A program made the translations under genes and the position numbers. Below, piece after piece: positions 26,744 to 35,973 of a DNA stretch of 64,000 bases (position 1 is its first letter; every line of letters starts with the position of its first letter). This DNA is from Streptomyces candidus (lineage in GTDB: Bacteria > Actinomycetota > Actinomycetes > Streptomycetales > Streptomycetaceae). The DNA lies in contig NZ_JACHEM010000012.1 in NCBI RefSeq assembly GCF_014207445.1, forward strand, positions 186,001 to 250,000, written 5' to 3'. The notes under the pieces were generated by a model. It saw only the letters and a program-made list of their open reading frames with translations. It was not told the origin of the DNA and did no database searches.

Positions 26744-26775
26744 GCGCCCCGGGGCCCGGCCCCCCGGGAACGACG

Positions 26776-26817
26776 ACGTGGGGCGGGAAAGCACCGGAGT
26801 GCCTTCCCGCCCCACGT
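26776..26817. terminator. Bidirectional hairpin terminator
   Basis: A 14-bp perfect stem (26776-26789 with 26804-26817) with a small inner GCAC/GTGC helix in its loop, placed between the converging unknown gene (plus) and hspR (minus); it ends the dnaK operon. Confidence 0.82.
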
Positions 26818-26858
26818 GTCGCCGTCCCGTGCGCGCCGGCCGGACCCGTACGCGCCGG

Positions 26859-27305
26859 TCAGTCCCGCGGCCTCTTCGGCCGCCACACCACCAGCGCGCC
26901 CGCCTGCTGGACGTCCTGGTAGGGGACAAGGTCGCGCCGGTAGGAGGCGTGGACCTGGGCCTCGCGCTGCTGGAGGGCGGCGGCCGCGCCGTCCACCGCC
27001 GCCGAGAGTTCGGCGACGCGGGACTGCAGGGCGGCGACCTGGTTCTCCAGCTCGATGATGCGTTTGATGCCGGCCAGGTTGATGCCCTCGTCCTGCGACA
27101 ACTGCTGCACGGTGCGCAGCAGTTCGATGTCGCGGGCAGAGTAGCGCCGGCCGCGCCCGGCCGTGCGGTCCGGGGAGACCAGGCCGAGGCGGTCGTACTG
27201 GCGCAGGGTCTGCGGGTGCAGACCGGAAAGCTGAGCGGCGACCGAGATGACGTACACCGGAGACTCGTCGGTCAGCTCGTAGGGGTTCCGTCGTCGGCCG
27301 TCCAT
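26859..27305 (-). CDS. hspR: HspR, MerR-family heat-shock repressor
   Basis: A 148-aa repressor of the dnaK operon and clpB. The MerR-type winged HTH is at residues 16-75 (VYVISVAAQLSGLHPQTLRQYDRLGLVSPDRT in two parts), followed by a coiled coil (about 75-120, GIKRIIELENQVAALQSR). It lacks the cysteines of metal-sensing MerR proteins. It is the last gene of the dnaK-grpE-dnaJ-hspR operon, 7 bp after dnaJ. It is known to bind HAIR elements with DnaK as co-repressor, which gives the feedback loop. Confidence 0.96.
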   Translation of the reverse strand: MDGRRRNPYELTDESPVYVISVAAQLSGLHPQTLRQYDRLGLVSPDRTAGRGRRYSARDIELLRTVQQLSQDEGINLAGIKRIIELENQVAALQSRVAELSAAVDGAAAALQQREAQVHASYRRDLVPYQDVQQAGALVVWRPKRPRD

Positions 27306-27312
27306 CGCTCTC

Positions 27313-28491
27313 CTACGCTCCCTTCGCGTCCTGGAACAGTGCGGCCCTCGGGTCGTCGCCCTCGGTGGCCGTACGGTAATTCTCCAGGGCTTCCCTGGCC
27401 TTGTCGCTGAGCTTCGTCGGCACGTCGACCTCGACGGTGACCAGGAGGTCGCCCCGGGTGCCGTCCTTGCGGACCGCGCCCTTTCCGCGCGCCCGCATGG
27501 TGCGCCCGTTGGGCGTCCCGGCGGGCAGCTTGAGGGTGACGGCCGGGCCGCCGAGGGTGGGCACCTTCACCTCGCCGCCGAGCGTCGCCTCCACGAAGGT
27601 GACGGGCACGGTGACGGTGAGGTTGTCGCCCTTGCGGCCGAAGACCGGGTGCGCGTCGACGTGCACGACGACGTACAGGTCGCCCGCGGGGCCGCCCCGT
27701 TCACCGGGGGAGCCCTTGCCGCGGAGCCTGATGCGCTGCCCGTCCGTCACCCCGGCGGGGATGCGGACCTGCATGGTGCGCGAGGACTTGGCGCGTCCCG
27801 AACCCTTGCAGATGTCGCACGGGGTCTCGGCGATGAGGCCGCGCCCCTTGCAGTCCACGCACGGGTCGGTGAGGGAGAACCCGCCACCGCCGCCGCGCGA
27901 GACCTGCCCGGTACCGACGCAGGTCGGGCACACGCGGGGCGTGCCGTTCTTGTCGCCGGTGCCGGAGCACGCCTTGCAGGGGGCCTGGGAGGACATCCGC
28001 AGGGGGACGGTCGCGCCGTCCACCGCTTCGGTGAAGCTGAGGGTGACCTCGGATTCGATGTCCTGCCCGCGGCGGGGCTGGGTGCGCGTCCCCGTGCCGC
28101 CCCGGTTGAAGAGGCCGCCGAAGACGTCCCCTATGCCACCGCCGAAGCCGCCGGGCTGGGTGCCGCCGCCGGCCGCGCCGCCGAACAGGTCGCCGAGGTC
28201 GAAGTTGAACGAGCCGCCGCCGGCCGCCCCGGGGCGGGCGGCGAAGCCGCCGTTCCCGAAGAGGGCGCGCGCCTCGTCGTACTCCTTGCGCTTCTTGGCG
28301 TCACCGAGGACGTCGTTCGCCTCGGAGATCTCCTTGAAGCGGTCCTCGGCCTCGGCGTTGCCCTTGTTGGCGTCCGGGTGGAACTCGCGGGCGAGCTTCC
28401 GGTACGCCTTCTTGATCTCGGCCTCGGTGGCGTCCTTGGGGACGCCGAGAACCTTGTAGTAGTCCTTCTCGACGAAGTCCTTCGTGCTCAT
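27313..28491 (-). CDS. dnaJ: DnaJ co-chaperone
   Basis: A 392-aa type I Hsp40. J domain at 8-75 with the HPD loop (REFHPDANKG), a Gly/Phe-rich linker (about 85-150), four zinc-finger repeats C-x-x-C-x-G-x-G (CKACSGTG, CPTCVGTG, CVDCKGRG, CDICKGSG; about 170-235) and the substrate-binding beta-sandwich C-terminus. It stimulates DnaK ATPase and delivers unfolded clients. The N-terminal KDFVEKDYYKVLG form is the Streptomyces DnaJ1 type encoded in the dnaK operon. Confidence 0.97.
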   Translation of the reverse strand: MSTKDFVEKDYYKVLGVPKDATEAEIKKAYRKLAREFHPDANKGNAEAEDRFKEISEANDVLGDAKKRKEYDEARALFGNGGFAARPGAAGGGSFNFDLGDLFGGAAGGGTQPGGFGGGIGDVFGGLFNRGGTGTRTQPRRGQDIESEVTLSFTEAVDGATVPLRMSSQAPCKACSGTGDKNGTPRVCPTCVGTGQVSRGGGGGFSLTDPCVDCKGRGLIAETPCDICKGSGRAKSSRTMQVRIPAGVTDGQRIRLRGKGSPGERGGPAGDLYVVVHVDAHPVFGRKGDNLTVTVPVTFVEATLGGEVKVPTLGGPAVTLKLPAGTPNGRTMRARGKGAVRKDGTRGDLLVTVEVDVPTKLSDKAREALENYRTATEGDDPRAALFQDAKGA

Positions 28492-28530
28492 TTCCTCGAC
28501 GTCCCTCCTCTCGGACTCCCAAGTACGGTG

Positions 28531-29214
28531 CTACCCCTCCTCGGGGGCACCGCTCTCCTTGTCATCGGAGTCATCCGACTTGTCTGCCTGCGCCTTGTCC
28601 GCCGACGCGCCCGGCTGGGGCTCGGCGACCGCGACCCGTGCGGGACGGATCGTACGCTCGCCGATCCGGTAACCCGGCTGGAGGATCGCCACACAGGTCG
28701 TCTCGGTGACGTCCGGCGCGTAGCTGTGCATCAGGGCTTCGTGGATCGTCGGGTCGAAGGGCTCGCCCTCCTTGCCGAACTGCTGGAGGCCCATCTTGGC
28801 GGCCACGGTCTCCAGCGACTCGGCCACCGACTTGAAGCCGCCGACCAGTTCGCCGTGCTCGCGTGCCCGGCCGATGTCGTCCAGGACGGGGAGGAGTTCG
28901 GTCACGAGGTTCGCCGCGGCGATCTCCTTGACCGTGACCCGGTCCCGCTCCACGCGGCGACGGTAGTTCTGGTACTCGGCCTGCAGGCGCTGGAGGTCGG
29001 CCGTGCGCTCGGAGAGCGCCATCTTGGCCTGGTCCAGCTGGGCGGTCAGTGCGACGTCCTTGGCTGCGTCCGCCGCGTGGGTGTTCGCTGCGTCCCCGGC
29101 CGGGGCCGCCGAGCCCGCCTCCTCGGAGGTGTCCTCGGCGGCCTTCGGCTCGGCGTCATCCGCGCCGGAGGGGACGTCGGGCTTCTCCTCGAAGCCCGGA
29201 GTCTCCTCCGTCAT
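28531..29214 (-). CDS. grpE: GrpE nucleotide-exchange factor
   Basis: A 227-aa exchange factor for DnaK. An acidic, disordered N-terminus (1-75) precedes the long dimerising coiled coil (about 78-140, AKMALSERTADLQRLQAEYQNYRRRVERD), then the C-terminal beta domain with LQQFGKEGEPFDPTIHEALM and the conserved GYRIGERTIRPARVAVA signature. Its ATG shares one base with the dnaK stop (TGATG), so translation is coupled. An acidic tail follows residue 205. Confidence 0.97.
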   Translation of the reverse strand: MTEETPGFEEKPDVPSGADDAEPKAAEDTSEEAGSAAPAGDAANTHAADAAKDVALTAQLDQAKMALSERTADLQRLQAEYQNYRRRVERDRVTVKEIAAANLVTELLPVLDDIGRAREHGELVGGFKSVAESLETVAAKMGLQQFGKEGEPFDPTIHEALMHSYAPDVTETTCVAILQPGYRIGERTIRPARVAVAEPQPGASADKAQADKSDDSDDKESGAPEEG

Positions 29215-31073
29215 CAGGCAGCGCCACCCTTCTTGTCCTTCTCGTCGTCGACGATCTCGGCGTCGACCACGTCGTCCTCGGCCTGTGCCTGGCCGGCACC
29301 CGGGGCAGCGCCCTCGGCGCCGCCGGCCGCCTGCGCGCCCTGCGCGTCGGCGTACATGGCCTGGCCCAGCTTCTGCGAGACGGCCGCGACCTTCTCGGTG
29401 GCCGTGCGGATCTCCGCGGTGTCCTCGCCCTTGAGCTTGTCCTTCAGCTCGGTGACGGCGGTCTCGACCTCGGTCTTGACGTCGGCCGGGACCTTCTCCT
29501 CGTTGTCCTTCAGGAACTTCTCCGTCTGGTACACGAGCTGCTCGGCCTGGTTGCGGGTCTCGGCGGCCTCGCGGCGCTTGTGGTCCTCCTCCGCGTACTG
29601 CTCGGCCTCCTCACGCATCCGGTTGACCTCGTCCTTCGGCAGCGAGGAGCCGCCGGTGACGGTCATCTTCTGCTCCTTGCCGGTGCCGAGGTCCTTCGCG
29701 GCGACGTGCATGATGCCGTTGGCGTCGATGTCGAAGGCGACCTCGATCTGCGGCACGCCGCGCGGGGCGGGCGGCAGGCCGGTCAGCTCGAACATGCCGA
29801 GCTTCTTGTTGTACGCCGCGATCTCGCGCTCGCCCTGGTAGACCTGGATCTGCACGGACGGCTGGTTGTCCTCGGCCGTCGTGAAGATCTCGGAGCGCTT
29901 CGTCGGAATCGTGGTATTCCGCTCGATGAGCTTGGTCATGATGCCGCCCTTGGTCTCGATACCCAGGGACAGCGGGGTCACGTCGAGGAGCAGGACGTCC
30001 TTGACCTCACCCTTGAGGACACCGGCCTGGAGCGAGGCGCCGATGGCGACGACCTCGTCCGGGTTGACGCCCTTGTTGGCCTCGCGGCCACCGGTGAGCT
30101 CCTTGACGAGCTCGGCCACGGCCGGCATGCGGGTGGAGCCACCGACGAGAACGACGTGGTCGATCTCGGAGAGCTGGATGCCCGCGTCCTTGATGACGTT
30201 GTTGAAGGGGTTCTTGCACCGCTCCAGCAGGTCGGAGGTGAGCTGCTGGAACTGCGAGCGCGTGAGCTTCTCGTCCAGGTGCAGCGGGCCCTCGGCCGAC
30301 GCCGTGATGTACGGGAGGTTGATCGACGTCTCGGTGGAGGACGACAGCTCGATCTTCGCCTTCTCCGCGGCCTCGCGGAGACGCTGGAGAGCCATCTTGT
30401 CCTTGCCCAGGTCCACGCCGTGGTTGCCCTGGAACTGCTTCACCAGGTAGTCGACGACGCGCTGGTCCCAGTCGTCACCACCGAGGTGGTTGTCACCGTT
30501 GGTGGCCTTCACCTCGACGACGCCGTCACCGATCTCCAGGAGCGACACGTCGAAGGTGCCGCCACCGAGGTCGAAGACGAGGATCGTCTGGTCGTCCTTG
30601 TCGAGGCCGTACGCGAGGGCGGCGGCGGTCGGCTCGTTGACGATGCGCAGGACGTTGAGGCCCGCGATCTCACCGGCCTCCTTCGTCGCCTGGCGCTCGG
30701 AGTCGTTGAAGTACGCCGGGACGGTGATGACCGCGTCGGTCACCTTCTCGCCCAGGTAGGACTCGGCGTCGCGCTTCAGCTTCTGCAGGATGAAGGCGCT
30801 CATCTGCTGCGGGTTGAAGGACTTGCCGTCGAGGTCGATCTTCCAGTCGGTGCCCATGTGGCGCTTGACCGAACGGATCGTCCGGTCGACGTTGGTGACC
30901 GCCTGACGCTTGGCGACCTCGCCGACGAGCACCTCGCCGTTCTTCGCGAAGGCGACGACGGACGGCGTGGTCCTGGCGCCTTCGGCGTTGGTGATGACGG
31001 TGGGCTCGCCGCCTTCCAAAACGCTGACGACGGAGTTCGTCGTGCCCAGGTCGATGCCGACCGCACGTGCCAT
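29214..31073 (-). CDS. dnaK: DnaK (Hsp70)
   Basis: A 619-aa Hsp70 chaperone, first gene of its operon. Nucleotide-binding domain signatures: GIDLGTTNSVVSV near the start, VFDLGGGTFDVSLL near 170 and VVLVGGSTRMPAV near 310. The substrate domain follows (VLLLDVTPLSLGIET) and the C-terminus has a Gly/Ala/Gln-rich tail ending in an acidic stretch (DVVDAEIVDD). As in other Gram-positive DnaKs, the N-domain lacks the extra segment found in E. coli. GGAGGAATCC precedes the ATG. Two HAIR-type elements lie 24 and 76 bp upstream. Confidence 0.98.
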   Translation of the reverse strand: MARAVGIDLGTTNSVVSVLEGGEPTVITNAEGARTTPSVVAFAKNGEVLVGEVAKRQAVTNVDRTIRSVKRHMGTDWKIDLDGKSFNPQQMSAFILQKLKRDAESYLGEKVTDAVITVPAYFNDSERQATKEAGEIAGLNVLRIVNEPTAAALAYGLDKDDQTILVFDLGGGTFDVSLLEIGDGVVEVKATNGDNHLGGDDWDQRVVDYLVKQFQGNHGVDLGKDKMALQRLREAAEKAKIELSSSTETSINLPYITASAEGPLHLDEKLTRSQFQQLTSDLLERCKNPFNNVIKDAGIQLSEIDHVVLVGGSTRMPAVAELVKELTGGREANKGVNPDEVVAIGASLQAGVLKGEVKDVLLLDVTPLSLGIETKGGIMTKLIERNTTIPTKRSEIFTTAEDNQPSVQIQVYQGEREIAAYNKKLGMFELTGLPPAPRGVPQIEVAFDIDANGIMHVAAKDLGTGKEQKMTVTGGSSLPKDEVNRMREEAEQYAEEDHKRREAAETRNQAEQLVYQTEKFLKDNEEKVPADVKTEVETAVTELKDKLKGEDTAEIRTATEKVAAVSQKLGQAMYADAQGAQAAGGAEGAAPGAGQAQAEDDVVDAEIVDDEKDKKGGAA

Positions 31074-31096
31074 TTCGGATTCCTCCAGATTACGTA

Positions 31097-31117
31097 CTTG
31101 AGTGGATCTGGCTCAAG
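31097..31117. promoter_or_regulatory. HAIR operator 1 (HspR) of the dnaK operon
   Basis: CTTGAGT-N7-GCTCAAG, one base from the HAIR consensus CTTGAGT-N7-ACTCAAG, ending 24 bp before the dnaK ATG. Binding of HspR at HAIR repeats in the dnaK promoter is established for Streptomyces. Confidence 0.93.
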
Positions 31118-31148
31118 GATGCATCACTCGTACGCCCGCGTCAACAGA

Positions 31149-31169
31149 CCTGAGTCGAGCACGCTCAAC
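31149..31169. promoter_or_regulatory. HAIR operator 2 (HspR) of the dnaK operon
   Basis: CCTGAGT-N7-GCTCAAC, a weaker second copy 32 bp further upstream. A TTGAC hexamer on the minus strand lies between the two copies, so HspR bound here would cover the promoter. Confidence 0.75.
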
Positions 31170-31259
31170 TCTTATGCGGTACTTATCTGCAATGGAGGGA
31201 GACGGAAATAGTTTCCCCTGGTCAGAGGGGTAAGGCAGTCGCGGGACACCCGCACCGGA

Positions 31260-32471
31260 TCACTCGTACTCGTCGTGAACCGGCTCGTACTCGGGCTCCT
31301 CGGGCGCCTCGTCCGGCTCCGCCCGCGCCGCCTCCAGCGCCGCCACCACCGGCTGGTCCTTCCGTACGGCCTCGAACACCCGGCGCGCCTCCGGCTGCTC
31401 AAGGTCGAGCCGGTACCAGTGGTCGGACGCCTGGTGGTACGGGAGCGTGGTGAAGGTCAGCGCGCCCTGCGGCAGGTCCCGCAGACTGTCGGCCACTTCG
31501 TACAGTTCGGTCAGCGAGTCGAGGCCGGCGTCGGCGGTCAGCGCGGAGGTCGCGGCGTCGAGCACCGGCAGCAGCCGGGCGGGATTGGTCAGCGTGCCGT
31601 TGCCGCGGATCTTGGCGACAAGCCGGTTCACGAAGTCCTGCTGGCGGCCGATCCGGTGGAGGTCGCTGCCGTCTCCGACGTACTTGCGCGCCCGTACGTA
31701 GCTGAGCGCGTCCTCGTCCTTGAGGACGTGCCGTCCGGCGGGCAGATCGAGCCCGATGTCCGGGTCGCGTTCGGGCTTCTTGAGGTCGACCTCCACGCCG
31801 CCCACCGCGTTGACGATCGTCTTGAAGCCCGCGAAGTCGACGATCATGTGGTGATCGATCCGGATGCCGGTCAGCTTCTCCAGCGTACGGATCGTGCAGG
31901 CCGCGCCGCCGAACTGGAACGCCCAGTTGAACTGGGCGTTCTGCGCCCGGCTGTAACTCCCGTCCGGCCGCGGACAGCTCGGCACGTCCACCCTCAAGTC
32001 CCGTGGCACGCTCAGGACTTCGGCCCGCTTCCGGTCGGCGGCCAGGTGCAGCAGCATCACCGTGTCGGAGCGCTGACTGTCCTGCTCCTTCCGCCAGTCG
32101 GAGCCGAGCAGCAGGATGTTCTGCGCCCGGCCGGGACGCCGGACGGGCCGCTCCGCGCCGTACTCGGCGAGCGCCGCGGCAGTCGCGTCGTCGGTACGGA
32201 TGTTGCCGTCGATCTTCCGGTACGCGAGCCAGCCCAGCGCTCCCGTCAGAGCGACGAGGAGAGCCAGCGCGGCACACACGAACCTGACCGTGCGCCGCGT
32301 CCCGCATCGTGCGCGCAACGACGCGATGCGCGAGCGCGCCGCCGCGGCGTACGGCTTCAACGCGACCACCTCGCCGGGCCCCCTGTCGCCACTCGGCCGG
32401 AGCTTCCTGTCCCCACGTCCCGCATGCCGCGCCCTCCTCTCCGACCCCTCTGCCGTACGGCTGAGCGGCAC
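31260..32471 (-). CDS. LytR-CpsA-Psr (LCP) family envelope protein
   Basis: A 403-aa protein with a basic cytoplasmic head (1-65), one transmembrane helix (about 66-88, VCAALALLVALTGALGWLAY) and an extracytoplasmic LCP domain: NILLLGSDWR, RSDTVMLLHL, VLSVPRDLRVDVP (Arg/Asp pyrophosphate site), DFAGFKTIVNAVGGVEVDL and ALSYVRARKY with the catalytic-type Arg. It ends in an acidic Glu/Pro tail. LCP enzymes attach anionic glycopolymers from a lipid carrier to peptidoglycan. It is divergent from a sugar-phosphate transferase, which starts polymer synthesis on the same carrier, so the pair likely serves one wall polymer. The start could be up to 38 codons further in. Confidence 0.88.
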   Translation of the reverse strand: MPLSRTAEGSERRARHAGRGDRKLRPSGDRGPGEVVALKPYAAAARSRIASLRARCGTRRTVRFVCAALALLVALTGALGWLAYRKIDGNIRTDDATAAALAEYGAERPVRRPGRAQNILLLGSDWRKEQDSQRSDTVMLLHLAADRKRAEVLSVPRDLRVDVPSCPRPDGSYSRAQNAQFNWAFQFGGAACTIRTLEKLTGIRIDHHMIVDFAGFKTIVNAVGGVEVDLKKPERDPDIGLDLPAGRHVLKDEDALSYVRARKYVGDGSDLHRIGRQQDFVNRLVAKIRGNGTLTNPARLLPVLDAATSALTADAGLDSLTELYEVADSLRDLPQGALTFTTLPYHQASDHWYRLDLEQPEARRVFEAVRKDQPVVAALEAARAEPDEAPEEPEYEPVHDEYE

Positions 32472-32573
32472 GCGTGGCGCGCCCGCCGACTGATGTTCAT
32501 CGTGCGAGAGTCAGAACAATAAAGCCGACTATTCGCACAAAGTCGGTCAAAGATCCCACGAAAGGGTGCGGCG

Positions 32574-33137
32574 ATGCAGTCGTTGTCCGCGAAACGGGTG
32601 CTGGATCTGACGGGCAGCCTGCTGCTGCTGCTCCTCTTCGCACCCGTGCTCGCCACGACCTACGCCGTCGTCGCCCTCACCGCCCCGGCCGCCGCGATCT
32701 GCCGCCGGCCCCGGGCGGGTCTGTACGGGGAGCCGTTCCAGCTGCTGGGATTCCACCGCGCACCCCCCGCGCCCCGCGGCCCACGTATCCCCCGGGGTCC
32801 GCACGCCGCCCGTGCCGCGGCGGCCGGCCGGGCACTGCGACGCCTGGCGCTCGACGGGCTTCCGCAGCTCGTCAACGTCCTGCGCGGCGAGATGTCCCTG
32901 GTCGGCCCGCGCCCCCTGCCCCTCGAGGACACCGGCAGCACGGCACTGACTTGCGGCCGGCTCACGGTCAAGCCGGGCATGACCGGACTGTGGCAGGTCA
33001 GCAGGCGGTCCGGTCTCCCGTGGGACGAGATGCTGCTGCTGGACCTGGAGTACGTGGACACCCACTGCCTGGCCGTCGACCTCGGCATCCTCGCCCGTAC
33101 CGTCCCGGCGGCCCTGACCGCGCACGGCACCCGCTGA
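32574..33137 (+). CDS. Polyprenyl-phosphate sugar-phosphate transferase, short form
   Basis: A 187-aa protein of the bacterial sugar-transferase (WbaP/PglC core) family. N-terminal hydrophobic helix (LTGSLLLLLLFAPVLATTYAVV), the RRLALDGLPQLVNVLRGEMSLVGPRP core split across residues 85-120, and KPGMTGLWQVSRRSG near 140, all diagnostic. The region 50-80, where family members have the F-x-K-x-R-S-M catalytic loop and an Asp-Glu pair, is replaced by a Pro/Arg-rich stretch (GFHRAPPAPRGP), so activity is doubtful. It is divergent from the LCP gene. Confidence 0.8.
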   Translation: MQSLSAKRVLDLTGSLLLLLLFAPVLATTYAVVALTAPAAAICRRPRAGLYGEPFQLLGFHRAPPAPRGPRIPRGPHAARAAAAGRALRRLALDGLPQLVNVLRGEMSLVGPRPLPLEDTGSTALTCGRLTVKPGMTGLWQVSRRSGLPWDEMLLLDLEYVDTHCLAVDLGILARTVPAALTAHGTR

Positions 33138-33471
33138 GGCACGCACCGCCCGCGCCTCGGCACCGGCCGCCCCGCGCGTCCGCCCCCGGCCCTCCGCCGA
33201 GCGCGGCGGCGGCCGAAACCCGCAGCCGGCCACCGGCGCACCGCGTGCCCGCGCCCTGCCGCCCGCGCGCGCCCGCCTGGTGAGGGTTGCCTGAGCGACG
33301 CAGATCACCGCCCGCGTGGATACTCTGCGACGGCATAAGTGGGTAATCTCAGCTCGACTGGATAAGTTACCGCTTAGTAATCACATAAGCCTTCACGCCT
33401 GAGGACCCGGGACTTCCGGACGCGCCGCAGGCCCCTCCGTTACCCACCTCGCAGGCCCGAGGAGCCCCCAA
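33138..33471. other. Intergenic region with AT-rich promoter patch before the Fe-S gene
   Basis: No gene is seen. The first half is very GC-rich. The second half has a comparatively AT-rich segment (33330-33390) that probably holds the promoter of the Fe-S oxidoreductase, including the dyad TTAC-N6-GTAA at 33367-33380. That dyad resembles TetR-family operators of fatty-acid catabolism genes; the link is speculative. Confidence 0.5.
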
Positions 33472-35754
33472 ATGCAACTCGCCGCGATCATCGTGTCGCT
33501 GGTCCTCATGGCAGTCGGCGTCGCGCTGTTCGGCCGTGCGATCGCGCGGATCTACCGCTTCGTGACGCTCGGCCAGCCCGTGCCCGCCGGTACCCGTACC
33601 GACTATCCCTGGCAGCGCGCGATCACCGTGGTCAAGGAGTTCCTCGGCCACACCCGGATGAACAAGTGGGGCGTCGTCGGCGTCGCCCACTGGTTCGTGG
33701 CGGTGGGCTTCTTCTCGCTGCTGCTGACGATCGTGAACGCCGTCGGCCAGCTGTTCCAGGCCGACTGGATGCTGCCGATCGTCGGCGAATGGGCGCCCTA
33801 CAACATGTTCGTGGAGTTCATCGGCACGATGACCGTCCTCGGCATCCTGGTGCTGATCGTCGTCCGCCAGCTGAACCGGCCGGGCGGGGCGGGCCGCAAG
33901 TCCCGTTTCGCGGGCTCCAACACCGGTCAGGCGTACTTCGTCGAGACGGTCATCCTCCTCGTCGGCGTCTGCATCTTCACGCTGCACGCGCTGGAGGGCG
34001 CCCAGCACCACGTGGACTCCTACGAGGCGTCGTTCTTCATCTCGTACCCGCTGGTCGCCTGGTTCCGCGGCATGGACCTCGGCACGCTCCAGAACCTCAC
34101 GTACTTCTTCGCCGGTCTGAAGATCGCGACCTCCTTCATCTGGATGATCACGGTCTCGCTGAAGACCGACATGGGCATCGCCTGGCACCGCTTCCTGGCC
34201 TTCCCGAACATCTTCTTCAAGCGCAGGGCCGACGGCGACGTCGCGCTGGGCGCGCTGCCGCCGATGACCTCCGGCGGCAAGCAGATCGACTGGGAGGACC
34301 CGGCCGACGACGCCGTCTTCGGCGTCTCCCAGGTCGAGCAGTTCTCCTGGAAGGGCATTCTCGACTTCTCCACCTGCACCGAGTGCGGACGCTGCCAGTC
34401 GCAGTGCCCCGCCTGGAACACGGGCAAGCCGCTCTCCCCCAAGCTCCTGATCATGTCCCTGCGCGACCACGCGCACGCCAAGGCCCCGTACCTGCTGGCA
34501 GGCGGCGGCAAGGACATGGAGGGCAACGAGAAGGCCACCGAGGAGCAGCTGAAGGACGTCCCCGCCGCCGCCCTCGCGGAGGCCGAGCGTCCGCTCATCG
34601 GCACGGCGGAGGAGAACGGCGTCATCGACCCCGACGTCCTCTGGTCCTGCACCTCCTGCGGTGCCTGCGTCGAGCAGTGCCCGGTCGACATCGAGCACAT
34701 CGACCACATCGTCGACATGCGCCGCTACCAGGTGATGATCGAGTCCGCGTTCCCGTCCGAGGCGGGCACGATGCTCAAGAACCTGGAGAAGAAGGGCAAC
34801 CCCTGGGGCCTGGCGAAGAAGCAGCGCCTGGAGTGGCTCAAGGAGCTCGACTTCGAGGTGCCGGTCGTCGGCAAGGACATCGAGGACCTCACCGAGGTCG
34901 AGTACCTGTACTGGGTCGGCTGCGCGGGCGCCCTGGAGGACCGGGCCAAGAAGACCACCAAGGCCTTCGCGGAGCTCCTGAACATCGCGGGCGTCAAGTT
35001 CGCGATCATGGGCGGCGACGAGAAGTGCACCGGTGACTCCGCCCGCCGCCTGGGCAACGAGCCGCTGTTCCAGCAGCTCGGCCAGGAGAACGTCATGGCC
35101 CTGAACATGGCCTTCGGCGAGGAGTACGACGACGAAGGCAAGGTCACCGCGGAGTCGAAGAAGCCGCGGACGGCCAAGAAGATCGTCGCCACCTGCCCGC
35201 ACTGCCTCAACACGATCGGCAACGAGTACCCGCAGATCGGCGGCGACTACGAGGTCATCCACCACACCCAGCTGCTCCAGCACCTCATCGACGCGGGCAA
35301 GCTGATCCCGGTGACCCCGGTCGAGGGCCTCATCACCTACCACGACCCCTGCTACCTGGGACGCCACAACAAGGTCTACACGCCGCCGCGCGAGATCATG
35401 TCCGCCGTCCCGGGCCTGCGCCAGCAGGAGATGCACCGCCACAAGGAGCGCGGCTTCTGCTGCGGCGCCGGCGGTGCGCGCATGTGGATGGAGGAGCGGA
35501 TCGGCAAGCGCATCAACACCGAGCGCGTGGACGAGGCCCTCTCCCTCAACCCGGACATCGTGTCGACCGCCTGCCCGTTCTGCCTCGTCATGCTGACCGA
35601 CTCGGTCAACGGCAAGAAGAACGACGGCAAGGCGAAGGAGTCCCTGACCGTCGTCGACGTGGCGCAGCTGCTGCTCGACTCGGTCAGGACCCCGATCGAC
35701 CCGGCCGCCTCGGAGGAGTCCGAGGACGCCCCGGAGCCCGAACCGGTGAAGTAG
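33472..35754 (+). CDS. Membrane Fe-S oxidoreductase, HdrD/ETF-quinone reductase-like
   Basis: A 760-aa protein. About five N-terminal transmembrane helices (1-225) resemble a haem-b/narI-like anchor. Then come two 4Fe-4S clusters (CTECGRCQSQCPAW near 302, CTSCGACVEQCPVD near 393) and two cysteine-rich CCG domains: PHCLNTIGNEYP / DPCYLGRHN and RGFCCGAGGARMW / TACPFCLVM. The architecture matches heterodisulfide-reductase-like proteins that pass electrons from electron-transferring flavoprotein (fatty-acid oxidation) to menaquinone. No etf genes are adjacent. It is probably a housekeeping respiratory entry point. Confidence 0.9.
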   Translation: MQLAAIIVSLVLMAVGVALFGRAIARIYRFVTLGQPVPAGTRTDYPWQRAITVVKEFLGHTRMNKWGVVGVAHWFVAVGFFSLLLTIVNAVGQLFQADWMLPIVGEWAPYNMFVEFIGTMTVLGILVLIVVRQLNRPGGAGRKSRFAGSNTGQAYFVETVILLVGVCIFTLHALEGAQHHVDSYEASFFISYPLVAWFRGMDLGTLQNLTYFFAGLKIATSFIWMITVSLKTDMGIAWHRFLAFPNIFFKRRADGDVALGALPPMTSGGKQIDWEDPADDAVFGVSQVEQFSWKGILDFSTCTECGRCQSQCPAWNTGKPLSPKLLIMSLRDHAHAKAPYLLAGGGKDMEGNEKATEEQLKDVPAAALAEAERPLIGTAEENGVIDPDVLWSCTSCGACVEQCPVDIEHIDHIVDMRRYQVMIESAFPSEAGTMLKNLEKKGNPWGLAKKQRLEWLKELDFEVPVVGKDIEDLTEVEYLYWVGCAGALEDRAKKTTKAFAELLNIAGVKFAIMGGDEKCTGDSARRLGNEPLFQQLGQENVMALNMAFGEEYDDEGKVTAESKKPRTAKKIVATCPHCLNTIGNEYPQIGGDYEVIHHTQLLQHLIDAGKLIPVTPVEGLITYHDPCYLGRHNKVYTPPREIMSAVPGLRQQEMHRHKERGFCCGAGGARMWMEERIGKRINTERVDEALSLNPDIVSTACPFCLVMLTDSVNGKKNDGKAKESLTVVDVAQLLLDSVRTPIDPAASEESEDAPEPEPVK

Positions 35755-35973
35755 GCGGGCCGGGTCCGGCGGACGCTGCGAGATTCCGTTCGTACCGGCG
35801 CATGAGCGGCTGGACCTGCCTGGGGGCGGGGCCGGCCGCTCTTGCCGTTCCGGGGGCAGTTCCCGTGTCGAGGGGCACGCTCGCTCACGACCAGGCGGGG
35901 CTGCCGGGACTACCAGCACCGCTCGGGACTGCCGGGACCGACGGGACCGACGGGACAGCCAGGACTGCTGGAT

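Noticed and set aside
29049..31211. 720-codon plus-strand frame over dnaK
   Set aside because: Antisense shadow of a highly conserved gene; high GC at third positions keeps it open.
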